Assembly (NCBI GenBank): GCA_900557505.1
Contig: USTC01000002.1
Span: forward strand, 1-22,491
Length of the DNA: 22,491 nt
Source: an uncultured Collinsella sp.
GTDB lineage: Bacteria; Actinomycetota; Coriobacteriia; Coriobacteriales; Coriobacteriaceae
Direction of reading: 5' to 3'
Part shown: in pieces, positions 8,182 through 14,680 of the stretch
Layout: each line of letters starts with the position of its first letter
Numbering within the stretch: position 1 is the first letter of the stretch
Made by a program: the position numbers and the translations under genes
The notes under the pieces: model-generated
What the model saw: only the letters and a program-made list of their open reading frames with translations
Told to the model about the DNA's origin: nothing
Databases searched by the model: none

Positions 8182-9076
8182 CCTGATCCTCCTGCCCGAA
8201 TTGAATCATTTCGCCAAGGATACGGGAGAGCTCCTCTTCGTCTTTGAACTCGATTTCAATCTTGTTCTTGCCACGCGAGCTCTTCACGCGCACATTCGTG
8301 TTAAATACTTGACGAAGGACTCGAGCGGCCTTTTTGAATGACTGAGGTGTTGCTGTCCTCGGCGTCTTAGGTGTTTCTCCGGCAGAAAACAACGGAGCAA
8401 GATTTTCTGTCGCTCTGACGGAAAGGCCTTCTGCGACAACCTTCTCAGCAAGTCGAATTCGAGCATCCTCATAGGGAACTGCAAGGATCGCTCTCGCATG
8501 GCCGGCAGTAAGTTTACCCTCGAAAATCATCTGCTGTACGACTTCGGGAAGATCAAGCAAGCGAAGTGAATTTGTAATTGCCGAACGAGACTTACTGACA
8601 GCCTTTGATAACGCCTCCTGCGTCATGCCGCTGGCATCAATGAGCTGACGATAACCCTTCGCCTCTTCGACGGGATTCAGATCAGAACGCTGAAGATTCT
8701 CTATAAGTGCAAGCGCGAGCATTTCCTCATCATTAACTTCCTTAATGATGACAGGCAATTCTTCAAGGCCAGCGAGTTTCGATGCCTGATAACGACGCTC
8801 ACCGGCAATAATCTCATAGCCATTTCCATGCTTACGAACCAACAACGGCTGCAAAACGCCATGTTCTTGGATTGACTCGCTCAACTCGCGAAGTTCAGTT
8901 TCGTTAAAGTGAATTCGCGGCTGATTAGGGTTGGGAACGATATCCTCAATAGGTAGTTTTGTTTCAGATGCGGCATTTGAAGCCGATGCAGCCGAACCGC
9001 CGGTCTCATACTCGGCTTCTGAGACCAACGCATTGAGTCCACGTCCTAATCCGCCACGTTTCTTTGCACTAGGCAC
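8171..9076 (-). CDS. parB: Chromosome partitioning protein ParB (Spo0J)
   Basis: ParB binds parS, spreads as a CTP-dependent clamp and loads SMC for chromosome segregation. The 301 residues show an N-terminal KKRGGLGRGLNALV segment, which in the family stimulates ParA ATPase. An Ala/Ser-rich stretch (about 24-40) precedes the CTPase domain with NPNQPR (49-54), the GERRYQA box (92-98) and ENLQR (126-130). The helix-turn-helix (about 151-178, MTQEALSKAVSKSRSAITNS) reads parS, and a C-terminal dimerisation domain follows (about 250-301). The ATG at 9076 overlaps the parA stop by eight bases, so the two are translationally coupled. Base composition here is noticeably lower in GC than in gyrB or dnaA. 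Its targets, the parS sites, lie just upstream of parA. Confidence 0.96.
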   Translation of the reverse strand: MPSAKKRGGLGRGLNALVSEAEYETGGSAASASNAASETKLPIEDIVPNPNQPRIHFNETELRELSESIQEHGVLQPLLVRKHGNGYEIIAGERRYQASKLAGLEELPVIIKEVNDEEMLALALIENLQRSDLNPVEEAKGYRQLIDASGMTQEALSKAVSKSRSAITNSLRLLDLPEVVQQMIFEGKLTAGHARAILAVPYEDARIRLAEKVVAEGLSVRATENLAPLFSAGETPKTPRTATPQSFKKAARVLRQVFNTNVRVKSSRGKNKIEIEFKDEEELSRILGEMIQFGQEDQDEE

Positions 9077-9869
9077 GCTTGATCACCTCTTTTGCAAGAT
9101 TCATATACGCTTTTGCACCCTTATTTTGAGGTGCATAGGTAATTACCGGCTCTCCAAAAGACGGAGCCTCAGAAATTTTTACAGTACGAGGAATTAGAGT
9201 CTTAAAAGCCTTATCACCAAAGTACGACTGAACCTCCTCAACAACCTGATTCGACAGAGAAGTACGCGAGTCATACATGGTCATAAGCACGCCATAGGTG
9301 TCTAAGCCCTTGTTCAGACGTAATTTGACCATCTTCATTGACTCAAGCAGCTTCGTAACGCCCTCGAGTGCGTAATACTCGCACTGAATCGGAATCAAAA
9401 CGCTGTCTGCTGCGGTCAAAGCGTTGATGGTAAGCAGGCCAAGCGAAGGAGGACAGTCAATGAAAATAAAATCGAATTCGTCTTGAATGGGCTCAAGCAA
9501 ATCTTTGAGGCGGGTTTCACGAGCAATTGCGCTTACGAGCTCTATTTCGGCGCCTGCAAGCTGAATTGTCGCTGGAATAACGAATACCTTTTTGCAATTT
9601 GTATCAAGAACAAGCGATTCTGCCGGCACATCATTCAGCAATGCATCATAGATGCATTGATTAAGGTCTTCTTTTTCAATTCCAAATCCACTGGTACTGT
9701 TTCCCTGCGGATCAAAATCGACAATCAGTGTCTTGCGTCCCTGTTCACCCAGAGCTGCTGCAAGGTTTACAGCCGTCGTTGACTTACCGACGCCGCCTTT
9801 TTGATTGATGATTGCAATAATACGCGTGTCTTTTGCGCTCTTCGAACGCTTAACGTCGCGAAATCCCAC
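9069..9869 (-). CDS. parA: Chromosome partitioning ATPase ParA (Soj)
   Basis: This 266-residue ParA/Soj ATPase binds DNA non-specifically as an ATP dimer and is displaced by ParB-parS complexes; in Bacillus, Soj also acts on DnaA. The deviant Walker A KGGVGKST is at 24-31, with the signature lysine Lys24. The A' motif VDFDPQGNST (50-59) and Walker B FIDCPP (136-141) follow. The start is GTG at 9869, supported by AGGAGGGACC directly upstream. A short basic N-terminal extension (RDVKRSKSAKDTR) precedes the first strand. The 134 bases between its start and the rsmG stop hold three perfect parS sites, so ParB bound there may also repress this operon; that is inference. No clear promoter could be placed: TTGACA at 9900-9895 lies too close to the ribosome binding site. 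Confidence 0.96.
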   Translation of the reverse strand: MGFRDVKRSKSAKDTRIIAIINQKGGVGKSTTAVNLAAALGEQGRKTLIVDFDPQGNSTSGFGIEKEDLNQCIYDALLNDVPAESLVLDTNCKKVFVIPATIQLAGAEIELVSAIARETRLKDLLEPIQDEFDFIFIDCPPSLGLLTINALTAADSVLIPIQCEYYALEGVTKLLESMKMVKLRLNKGLDTYGVLMTMYDSRTSLSNQVVEEVQSYFGDKAFKTLIPRTVKISEAPSFGEPVITYAPQNKGAKAYMNLAKEVIKRA

Positions 9870-9908
9870 GGTCCCTCCTGGTGTGTATTAAAGCTGTCAA
9901 ACGGAGGA

Positions 9909-9924
9909 TGTTTCACGTGAAACA
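9909..9924. promoter_or_regulatory. parS site 1
   Basis: This is a perfect 16-base palindrome, TGTTTCACGTGAAACA, identical to the bacterial parS consensus. It is nearest to parA and could overlap the parA promoter region. Confidence 0.97.
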
Positions 9925-9947
9925 TTCCGATTCGATATCAACCGCCA

Positions 9948-9963
9948 TGTTTCACGTGAAACA
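9948..9963. promoter_or_regulatory. parS site 2
   Basis: This is the second perfect TGTTTCACGTGAAACA, starting exactly 39 bases after the first. Confidence 0.97.
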
Positions 9964-9986
9964 CCGCAAGTTGTTAGTATCCATTA

Positions 9987-10002
9987 TGTTTCACGTGAAA
10001 CA
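9987..10002. promoter_or_regulatory. parS site 3
   Basis: This is the third perfect TGTTTCACGTGAAACA, again 39 bases from the previous one. It ends one base before the last base of the rsmG stop codon. Confidence 0.97.
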
Positions 10003-10003
10003 T

Positions 10004-10741
10004 CTAGGCAAGCGGATTCTTCTTTGCCATGCCATTTGCACGAGGCAATGAGACGGATGCTGGATGACTCTTCTTAAGAACAATAAACTCCCTGTGGCCC
10101 AAGCCCTCAGGCAAATCGATTGCGTCATTCAGAAGCAAAGTGAAGCCACAGATCTTAGCTGCTGACATGCCGGAAGTAAGCTCCTCATCCGATGGATTGC
10201 CCTTCGTAATAACAAATAGCCCTCCGTCCTTGAGGTACGGAGCCGCATACTCAACAAGAGTAGGTAGAGGGGCCAGTGCGCGGGCGGTTACGACAGAGAA
10301 CTGCTTCTTATGGCTTCGAGCATATTCTTCAAGGCGATCATGGACTGCATGACCATATTTCAATCCGAGAGCATGAGTAAAAGAATTGACAGCATCAACT
10401 TTTTTGCCAACAGAGTCAATATAAGTAGCTTTACGATGCGTGGTTATCGTTAATGGAATACCAGGGAAGCCTGCGCCTGTTCCCATATCGAGCAAAGCTC
10501 CATCAGGAGCCTTATCGACATAAGGAAGCAAAACAAGTGAGTCGAGGATATGAAGTACCGCAGCATCTTCAACGTTAAGAATACGGGTGAGATTGGTTGT
10601 CTTATTTGTTTCTAGAACCAAATCCAAATGCTGAATACATTTCCTTAGCTCAGTATCAGTTACGCTCAAAGAATACTCTTTGCAAAAGGAAGTTAGACGA
10701 CTCAGCATCTCGTCAGCCTGCTGATCTGTAAGTACAAACAA
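10004..10741 (-). CDS. rsmG: 16S rRNA (guanine-527-N7)-methyltransferase
   Basis: RsmG (GidB) methylates N7 of G527 in 16S rRNA; loss gives low-level streptomycin resistance in other bacteria. The SAM-binding motif LLDMGTGAGFPGIPL is clear, as are VVTARALAPL and a C-terminal HREFIVLKK followed by a basic NPLA end. I place the start at a TTG at 10741 because AGAAAGGAG lies six bases before it. That gives 245 residues, close to family length. A longer frame opening with TTG at 10789 would begin inside the T-tract of the jag terminator and has no ribosome binding site. The gene lies downstream of that terminator, so it needs its own promoter or readthrough. It shares the lower GC of parA and parB and may be co-transcribed with them across the parS cluster. 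Confidence 0.93.
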   Translation of the reverse strand: MFVLTDQQADEMLSRLTSFCKEYSLSVTDTELRKCIQHLDLVLETNKTTNLTRILNVEDAAVLHILDSLVLLPYVDKAPDGALLDMGTGAGFPGIPLTITTHRKATYIDSVGKKVDAVNSFTHALGLKYGHAVHDRLEEYARSHKKQFSVVTARALAPLPTLVEYAAPYLKDGGLFVITKGNPSDEELTSGMSAAKICGFTLLLNDAIDLPEGLGHREFIVLKKSHPASVSLPRANGMAKKNPLA

Positions 10742-10787
10742 CAGAAGCTCCTTTCTGACAAAAATCAGTGTATCGAGAACTTTTGAC

Positions 10788-10820
10788 AAAAAAAGGGGAC
10801 GTGGAAACCACGCCCCCTTA
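10788..10820 (-). terminator. Terminator of the rpmH-rnpA-yidD-yidC-jag operon
   Basis: On the minus strand, GGGGGCGTGG and CCACGTCCCC form a 10-bp stem with one G-U pair and a TTT loop, followed by seven or more T residues. It starts about 18 bases after the jag stop and separates jag from rsmG. Confidence 0.9.
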
Positions 10821-10837
10821 GCATAAGCTCGAGTAGA

Positions 10838-11407
10838 TTATCGAGCAACAATCACCACATGGCGATCAGGGTCAGAACCCTCAGAATGGGTATCGACGGC
10901 ATCATTACCACGAAGTGCAATATGAACCAGTCGGCGCTCATAGGCATTCATGGGCGGAAGGGAAACACTCTTATGAGTACGAATGGCACGCTCGGCGGCA
11001 GACTGAGCCATAGAGGCAACCTTGTCCTGACGACGGCTCTTGTAGCCCTCAACGTCAACCACAACCGGATACTTAAAGCCAAGCTTGCGGCTCACCAGCA
11101 AAGAGAACATAACCTGAAGGGCATCAAGGGTACGACCATGACGGCCAATGAGAACAGCAAGATCAGGAGCGGTAACATCCAAAATCAGCTCGCCCTCGTC
11201 GCCCTCGTATTCATCAATAGGAGAGTTGGCGGCATCGAAGTGCGAAAGGATGGAACGCAGAATGGAAATCGCAACATCGGCAATGGTGTCGAGCTCCTCA
11301 TCGGTCAGCTCTTCACCGGCCTTGTAGCGCTGTGCAATCTCGGGATAATCGCCCGCAACCTGCGGGGCAACCTCCTCAAGCATATCCTCGATGATCTCTT
11401 CAGACAT
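10838..11407 (-). CDS. jag: RNA-binding protein Jag/KhpB (KH and R3H domains)
   Basis: Jag (KhpB/EloR) is a small RNA-binding protein encoded next to yidC in many Gram-positives; it affects cell elongation and sRNA biology through KhpA. I choose the ATG at 11407 (189 residues), with GGAG six bases upstream, over a TTG four codons earlier. Residues 1-60 are acidic and helical and do not look like the usual Jag_N domain. A KH domain follows (about 73-120) with the GxxG loop GRHG at 88-91 and VVVDVEGY at its end. The R3H domain (about 125-189) includes the Arg and His of ERRLVHIAL (157-165). It is the last gene of the rpmH operon, followed by a strong terminator. Confidence 0.93.
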   Translation of the reverse strand: MSEEIIEDMLEEVAPQVAGDYPEIAQRYKAGEELTDEELDTIADVAISILRSILSHFDAANSPIDEYEGDEGELILDVTAPDLAVLIGRHGRTLDALQVMFSLLVSRKLGFKYPVVVDVEGYKSRRQDKVASMAQSAAERAIRTHKSVSLPPMNAYERRLVHIALRGNDAVDTHSEGSDPDRHVVIVAR

Positions 11408-11422
11408 AACGTACTCCAAAAG

Positions 11423-11434
11423 TTAGGTACCTAA
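11423..11434. repeat. 12-bp perfect palindrome TTAGGTACCTAA, copy 2 (jag-yidC gap)
   Basis: The palindrome lies in the 45-base gap between the yidC stop and the jag start, 15 bases before the jag ATG. An identical copy is at 7919-7930. The shared block including one flanking base is GTTAGGTACCTAA. Its function is unknown. Confidence 0.6.
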
Positions 11435-11452
11435 ATAAGATTGATATCCCGA

Positions 11453-12223
11453 CTACTTCTTCTTGTGCGGACGCGGCTTCTTCTCGCGACGGGTAACTTC
11501 GACCTGCAGCGGAGCGTTCTTGAGGCGCTCCTCCTCATCGGCCTTGGCCTTGTCGATAACCTTCTGCGTCACGAAGATCTGCTGGATAACCTGCCAAGCA
11601 GAAGACACATCGTAGTACAGCAGAACGCCGACGGGCAGGCTCCAGCCCATCCAAAGCATCATGACGGTCATGACGACGGCCATCATACGCATGCTCTGGG
11701 CCTGCTGACCAGTCTGATTGCGAGACATATACAGCTGCGGAATCAGGGTCAAGACAGCGAACAGGATCAGGCAAACCAGCGCAGGCAGCGCAACCATAAA
11801 GCCATCGGCAAAAGAGGCGCTCGGCGTGGTGGTCAGATCGGGCAGGATGTTGAAGAACGAGAACGTGCCCTCGTTAAAGTACTGCGGCAGGTTGCGCAGA
11901 AGCGTGAACAGGGCGATAAGGATGGGCATCTGAATCAGAAGCGGCAGGCAGCCGGCCAGCGGATTGAACTTGTTCTCGCTGTAGAACTTCTGCATCTCCT
12001 CGGCCTGACGCTGGGGGTCGTCGGCGTAGCGCTCCTGGATCTCGAGCATCTTGGGCTGCAGCACCTGCATGCGAGCCGTCGACTTGGTCGACTTGAGCAT
12101 GAGCGGCGTCAGCAGCAGACGGATGATGACCACCAGGATGATGATGGACAGGCCCCAGTCGACCGCAAAGGTCTGGATGAGCTTGAGCAGCTCGAAAAGG
12201 ATGTTAACGATCCAATCCCACAT
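11453..12223 (-). CDS. yidC: Membrane protein insertase YidC/Oxa1 family
   Basis: YidC inserts and folds inner-membrane proteins, alone or with SecYEG. This 256-residue protein is the short form without a large periplasmic domain. Residues about 15-40 form the first core helix with the conserved groove arginine (VVIIRLLLTPLM). A charged coiled cytoplasmic hairpin follows (about 50-85), then NPLAGCLPLLIQMPILIALF. Further helices lie at about 135-165, 185-205 and 210-225. The C-terminus is strongly basic (RREKKPRPHKKK), as expected for a ribosome-contacting tail. I see no N-terminal lipoprotein signal. The start at 12223 is preceded by GGAGGAAAACTTAC. Its place after yidD and before jag is the standard rpmH-rnpA-yidD-yidC-jag order. 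Confidence 0.95.
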   Translation of the reverse strand: MWDWIVNILFELLKLIQTFAVDWGLSIIILVVIIRLLLTPLMLKSTKSTARMQVLQPKMLEIQERYADDPQRQAEEMQKFYSENKFNPLAGCLPLLIQMPILIALFTLLRNLPQYFNEGTFSFFNILPDLTTTPSASFADGFMVALPALVCLILFAVLTLIPQLYMSRNQTGQQAQSMRMMAVVMTVMMLWMGWSLPVGVLLYYDVSSAWQVIQQIFVTQKVIDKAKADEEERLKNAPLQVEVTRREKKPRPHKKK

Positions 12224-12252
12224 GTAAGTTTTCCTCCGATAGCGAGTGCCCG

Positions 12253-12477
12253 CTAAGGCACAGGGTCATAACCGCCGACGTGCAGGGGATTGCAGCGAGC
12301 GATGCGCCTCACGGCAAGCCAGCAGCCTCTCAAAACACCGTACTTCTCAATCGCCTGAACGGCGTATTGCGAGCACGTTGGGTAATAAATGCAGGCGTCA
12401 GGTAATAAGGGCGAAACAACCTGTTGATATATGCGAATAGGAGCGATGGCAACACGTCGCAAAACGTGATTGCTCAT
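12253..12477 (-). CDS. yidD: Membrane protein insertion efficiency factor YidD
   Basis: YidD is a small membrane-associated protein that assists YidC-dependent insertion. The 74 residues carry the family hallmarks: an N-terminal amphipathic basic helix (RRVAIAPIRIYQQVVSPLLP), the cysteine motif CIYYPTCSQYA (29-39), the helix AIEKYGVLRGCW, then RIARCNPLHVGGYDPVP. The ATG overlaps the rnpA stop (ATGA), and GGGGAGGAG in the end of rnpA serves as ribosome binding site. Confidence 0.95.
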   Translation of the reverse strand: MSNHVLRRVAIAPIRIYQQVVSPLLPDACIYYPTCSQYAVQAIEKYGVLRGCWLAVRRIARCNPLHVGGYDPVP

Positions 12478-12812
12478 CGCTCCTCCCCGGCAACGCCGGC
12501 GCGTTTCATAAGCGAACGCAACGCCTTGTCCATCTCCTCCGGCGAGGAAACCCTCGTCTTGGGAGTCGCGAACAAGATGATGTCATAACCCGCAACGGGA
12601 AATCCACAGCTGCGGGCGGCCTCGCGCATCACACGCTTAGATCGGTTGCGCACCACAGCACAACCGAGTCGTTTAGCACCAACGAAGGCGACCCTTCCGG
12701 AGTCGCCTTCGCCAACCGATTCACATATGGTCATTCGAATCAGAGGGTGATTGAAACGACGCCCCTGACTGAACACATGCTCGAAATCTTGCCGAGACTT
12801 AATAGTCTTCAT
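12474..12812 (-). CDS. rnpA: Ribonuclease P protein component
   Basis: RnpA is the basic protein subunit that helps RNase P RNA bind precursor tRNA and magnesium. The 112 residues include the N-terminal IKSRQDFEHVFSQGRR segment that contacts the tRNA leader and the conserved RNR helix VVRNRSKRVMREAAR (54-68). The ATG at 12812 lies 20 bases after the rpmH stop. No strong ribosome binding site is visible there, so coupling to rpmH translation is likely. The stop overlaps the yidD start. Confidence 0.95.
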   Translation of the reverse strand: MKTIKSRQDFEHVFSQGRRFNHPLIRMTICESVGEGDSGRVAFVGAKRLGCAVVRNRSKRVMREAARSCGFPVAGYDIILFATPKTRVSSPEEMDKALRSLMKRAGVAGEER

Positions 12813-12832
12813 GCGAGATGTGTGTATCGCTG

Positions 12833-12967
12833 CTAGACAGTGAGACGCTTGCGGCCCTTGGCGCGACGACGGGCGAGCACGGCACGACCACCCTTAGTGG
12901 CCATACGGGCACGGAAGCCATGGGTCTTGGCACGCTTACGCTTATTAGGCTGATACGTACGCTTCAT
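12833..12967 (-). CDS. rpmH: 50S ribosomal protein L34
   Basis: L34 is a small basic protein of the large ribosomal subunit. The 44 residues begin [20 protein letters not shown] and end [11 protein letters not shown], the standard full length. The ATG at 12967 has GGAGGAACTTAAG directly upstream; an in-frame upstream Met would add 20 atypical residues and is rejected. It is the first gene of the operon under the strong promoter at 13040-13069. Confidence 0.98.
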   Translation of the reverse strand: MKRTYQPNKRKRAKTHGFRARMATKGGRAVLARRRAKGRKRLTV

Positions 12968-13039
12968 CTTAAGTTCCTCCTGCTGCATTTCGAGTGTCCG
13001 CGGGGGCGCGGACGCAGATATAGACACGTGAGCTTGAAG

Positions 13040-13069
13040 ATTGTAGGGAAATCAATGTTCAAATGTCAA
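13040..13069 (-). promoter_or_regulatory. Sigma-A-type promoter of the rpmH operon
   Basis: On the minus strand, TTGACA (13069-13064), an 18-base spacer and TACAAT (13045-13040) form a near-consensus vegetative promoter. Transcription would start near 13033, giving a leader of about 65 bases before rpmH. It points away from the origin genes. Confidence 0.85.
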
Positions 13070-13166
13070 GAAATCAAAGGTAAAAGGTTGCAAAGAGTAC
13101 ACGGTTCCCCCATAAGCAGAATCGGCACTTGATGCAGCAGGCAACTTTTCACGAAATTTCATCGAG

Positions 13167-13289
13167 TTTTCAACAGGTCGTGTTGGAAATGTTGAGAACT
13201 TTTCGCCCGTTTTCCAAAGTTTTCAACAGGTTTTGAAAACTTGTCGAAAGATGAGAAACATTGCGCGGTGAGCTACTATTTGTTCAAAA
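13167..13289. promoter_or_regulatory. DnaA-box cluster upstream of the GHKL-dnaA operon (left half of oriC)
   Basis: Perfect copies of TTTTCAACA are at 13167-13175 and 13221-13229. One-mismatch copies in reverse orientation are at 13181-13189, 13190-13198 and 13281-13289. TTTTCAACA differs from the usual relaxed box TTWTNCACA only at position six. The cluster fills the non-coding gap between rpmH and the GHKL gene and overlaps a possible -10 (TACTAT, 13274-13279). The remaining part of this 285-base gap holds the rpmH promoter and nothing else I can name. Assignment as DnaA boxes is inferred from position, clustering and similarity. Confidence 0.75.
13234..13250 (+). repeat. 17-bp origin-flanking direct repeat, left copy
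   Basis: TTGAAAACTTGTCGAAA occurs here and at 16420-16436, in the same orientation, on either side of the GHKL-dnaA pair. It lies immediately beside a TTTTCAACA box in both places. Confidence 0.85.
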
Positions 13290-13312
13290 CCTTTTGAAAG
13301 ATTGCGAGCGGC

Positions 13313-14665
13313 ATGTCTGACGACTTCTACACCATGGTCGATTCCGGTGATCCGGCACCCGACAACGAGCACATCACCGGCGTGCGCGAAAAACGCAACG
13401 AGAGCGAGCAGGTCACCGCACAAGCACCGAAGGCCATGTATGCAGCGCGCATCGCGGTCTACGACGACATGCTGTCGACACCGCGTGTCATCGTCATCGA
13501 ACCGCAAGACGTCCGTACCTACCTGGAAGAGACAACCAACACCGTCTACCAGTGCATGAAGGAGCAGGGAGGACGCATCTCGTTGATGGTTATCCGCGAG
13601 ATTGTCGAAAACTTTATCCACGCGCATTTTGCAGAGCCCATCATCTCGATTCTCGACGGCGGCGATACCATCCGCTTTGCCGATCAGGGTCCGGGCATCG
13701 ACGACAAAGAGCGTGCCTTCGACTTTGGCGTAACCAGCGCAAACAGCAAGATGAAACGGTATATCCGCGGCACCGGCGCCGGGTTTCCCATGGTACAGGA
13801 GTACTTGGAAAACGCCGGCGGCGCCGTCTCCATCGAGGACAACATGGGCAATGGCACCGTCGTGACGGTAAGCCTGAACCCCAAGCGCGTTCAGGAAATC
13901 GAGCGTGCTGGCGGGCGCGGGGCAGCCGTGCGACCCGAAGCAGAGCAGCAGGCATATCCCATGCCGGGCGCCTTCACGCAGCAACCCGCAACGATGCAAC
14001 AGATGCAACAGCAAATGGCCCCCATGCAGCAGCCTGGCATGCCCCCCGTGCAAGAGCCCCAGGCACCCTCGGGCGCGATTCCGCAGAACATACCCGATGT
14101 AAAGCCAGCGATGGGCCAGGATGTGGGAACCTTGCAGCAGATGGCGGGTGCATCGACTGCACAGCAGATGTCCTATCAACCGAACCCACAAGGGTATCCG
14201 GCTCAATACGCGCCGCAAACGGGATATGCGCAGGCATACCCCCAGCAATACCCGCTGGGATACCAGCAGCCATACCAACAGATGCCACAGGCGCAGTACA
14301 ACCCATGGGCCCAGCAGATGCCTCCGCAGCCTTATCAACAGTGGCCGCAAAGTTTTCAACAGCAGCTGCTGCCCATGCAGAGTTCTCAACAACCAGCAGC
14401 TCAAATGATGTATCCTAATGCGGCGAATCAATATGCACAGCCGCAGCAAGACGTATTTGTGAGCGAGCGCGGCGAAGCGGCACTGGGCTATCTGGCTCAA
14501 AACCAAGAGTGTGGCGCAACCGACCTGGCACGAGCGTTTGGAAACTCAGCGCCCACGTGGTCGCGAACGCTCAACGACTTGGCACAAGCCGGCTTGGTAA
14601 TCAAACATGGCCAGAAATATCATCTGACCGAAATAGGCAGCGCTCGCGTGCGAGCCCAAAGTTAA
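13313..14665 (+). CDS. GHKL ATPase / Gln-Pro-rich linker / winged-helix protein in the dnaA operon, function unknown
   Basis: I do not recognise a named family for this 450-residue protein. Residues about 88-190 form a histidine-kinase-like (GHKL) ATPase fold: N-box IREIVENFIHAH with Glu96 and Asn100, G1 box ADQGPGI (123-129), G2 box GTGAGFPMV (153-161) and a closing strand NGTVVTVSL. No His-phosphoacceptor (DHp) helix, sensor or membrane segment is present, so it is not an ordinary sensor kinase. Residues about 205-380 are low complexity, rich in Gln, Pro, Met, Tyr and Ala. Residues about 385-447 look like a MarR-type winged helix (ATDLARAFGNSAPTWSRTLNDL, then a LVIKHGQKYHLT wing). The ATG at 13313 has only a weak ribosome binding site. 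dnaA follows 15 bases later, which implies one operon. A nucleotide-switched DNA-binding regulator of initiation is an inference. Confidence 0.85.
   Translation: MSDDFYTMVDSGDPAPDNEHITGVREKRNESEQVTAQAPKAMYAARIAVYDDMLSTPRVIVIEPQDVRTYLEETTNTVYQCMKEQGGRISLMVIREIVENFIHAHFAEPIISILDGGDTIRFADQGPGIDDKERAFDFGVTSANSKMKRYIRGTGAGFPMVQEYLENAGGAVSIEDNMGNGTVVTVSLNPKRVQEIERAGGRGAAVRPEAEQQAYPMPGAFTQQPATMQQMQQQMAPMQQPGMPPVQEPQAPSGAIPQNIPDVKPAMGQDVGTLQQMAGASTAQQMSYQPNPQGYPAQYAPQTGYAQAYPQQYPLGYQQPYQQMPQAQYNPWAQQMPPQPYQQWPQSFQQQLLPMQSSQQPAAQMMYPNAANQYAQPQQDVFVSERGEAALGYLAQNQECGATDLARAFGNSAPTWSRTLNDLAQAGLVIKHGQKYHLTEIGSARVRAQS
14353..14391 (+). promoter_or_regulatory. DnaA-box pair inside the GHKL gene
   Basis: TTTTCAACA at 14353-14361 is a perfect copy of the origin box, and TTCTCAACA at 14383-14391 has one mismatch. 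They are exactly 30 bases apart, in the same orientation, and lie within Ser-Phe-Gln-Gln and Ser-Ser-Gln-Gln codons. They could be functional or a by-product of Gln-rich coding. Confidence 0.45.
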
Positions 14666-14680
14666 GGAACGGGAGAAACA

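Noticed and set aside
9895..9900. TTGACA upstream of parA as a -35 element
   Set aside because: A -10 at normal spacing would fall on the ribosome binding site, so the promoter must be elsewhere.
10797..10817. Palindrome with GTGG-AAA-CCAC resembling a degenerate parS
   Set aside because: The GC-rich stem followed by a T-tract after jag fits a terminator, and the core does not match GTTTCACGTGAAAC.
11441..12256. Plus-strand open frame of 271 codons opposite yidC
   Set aside because: Antisense of a convincing YidC; His/Gln/Arg-rich with no domain.
13223..14506. Minus-strand open frame of 427 codons opposite the GHKL gene
   Set aside because: Leu/Arg/His-rich translation typical of antisense to Gln/Pro-rich codons, and no ribosome binding site. 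The plus frame has intact ATPase boxes.
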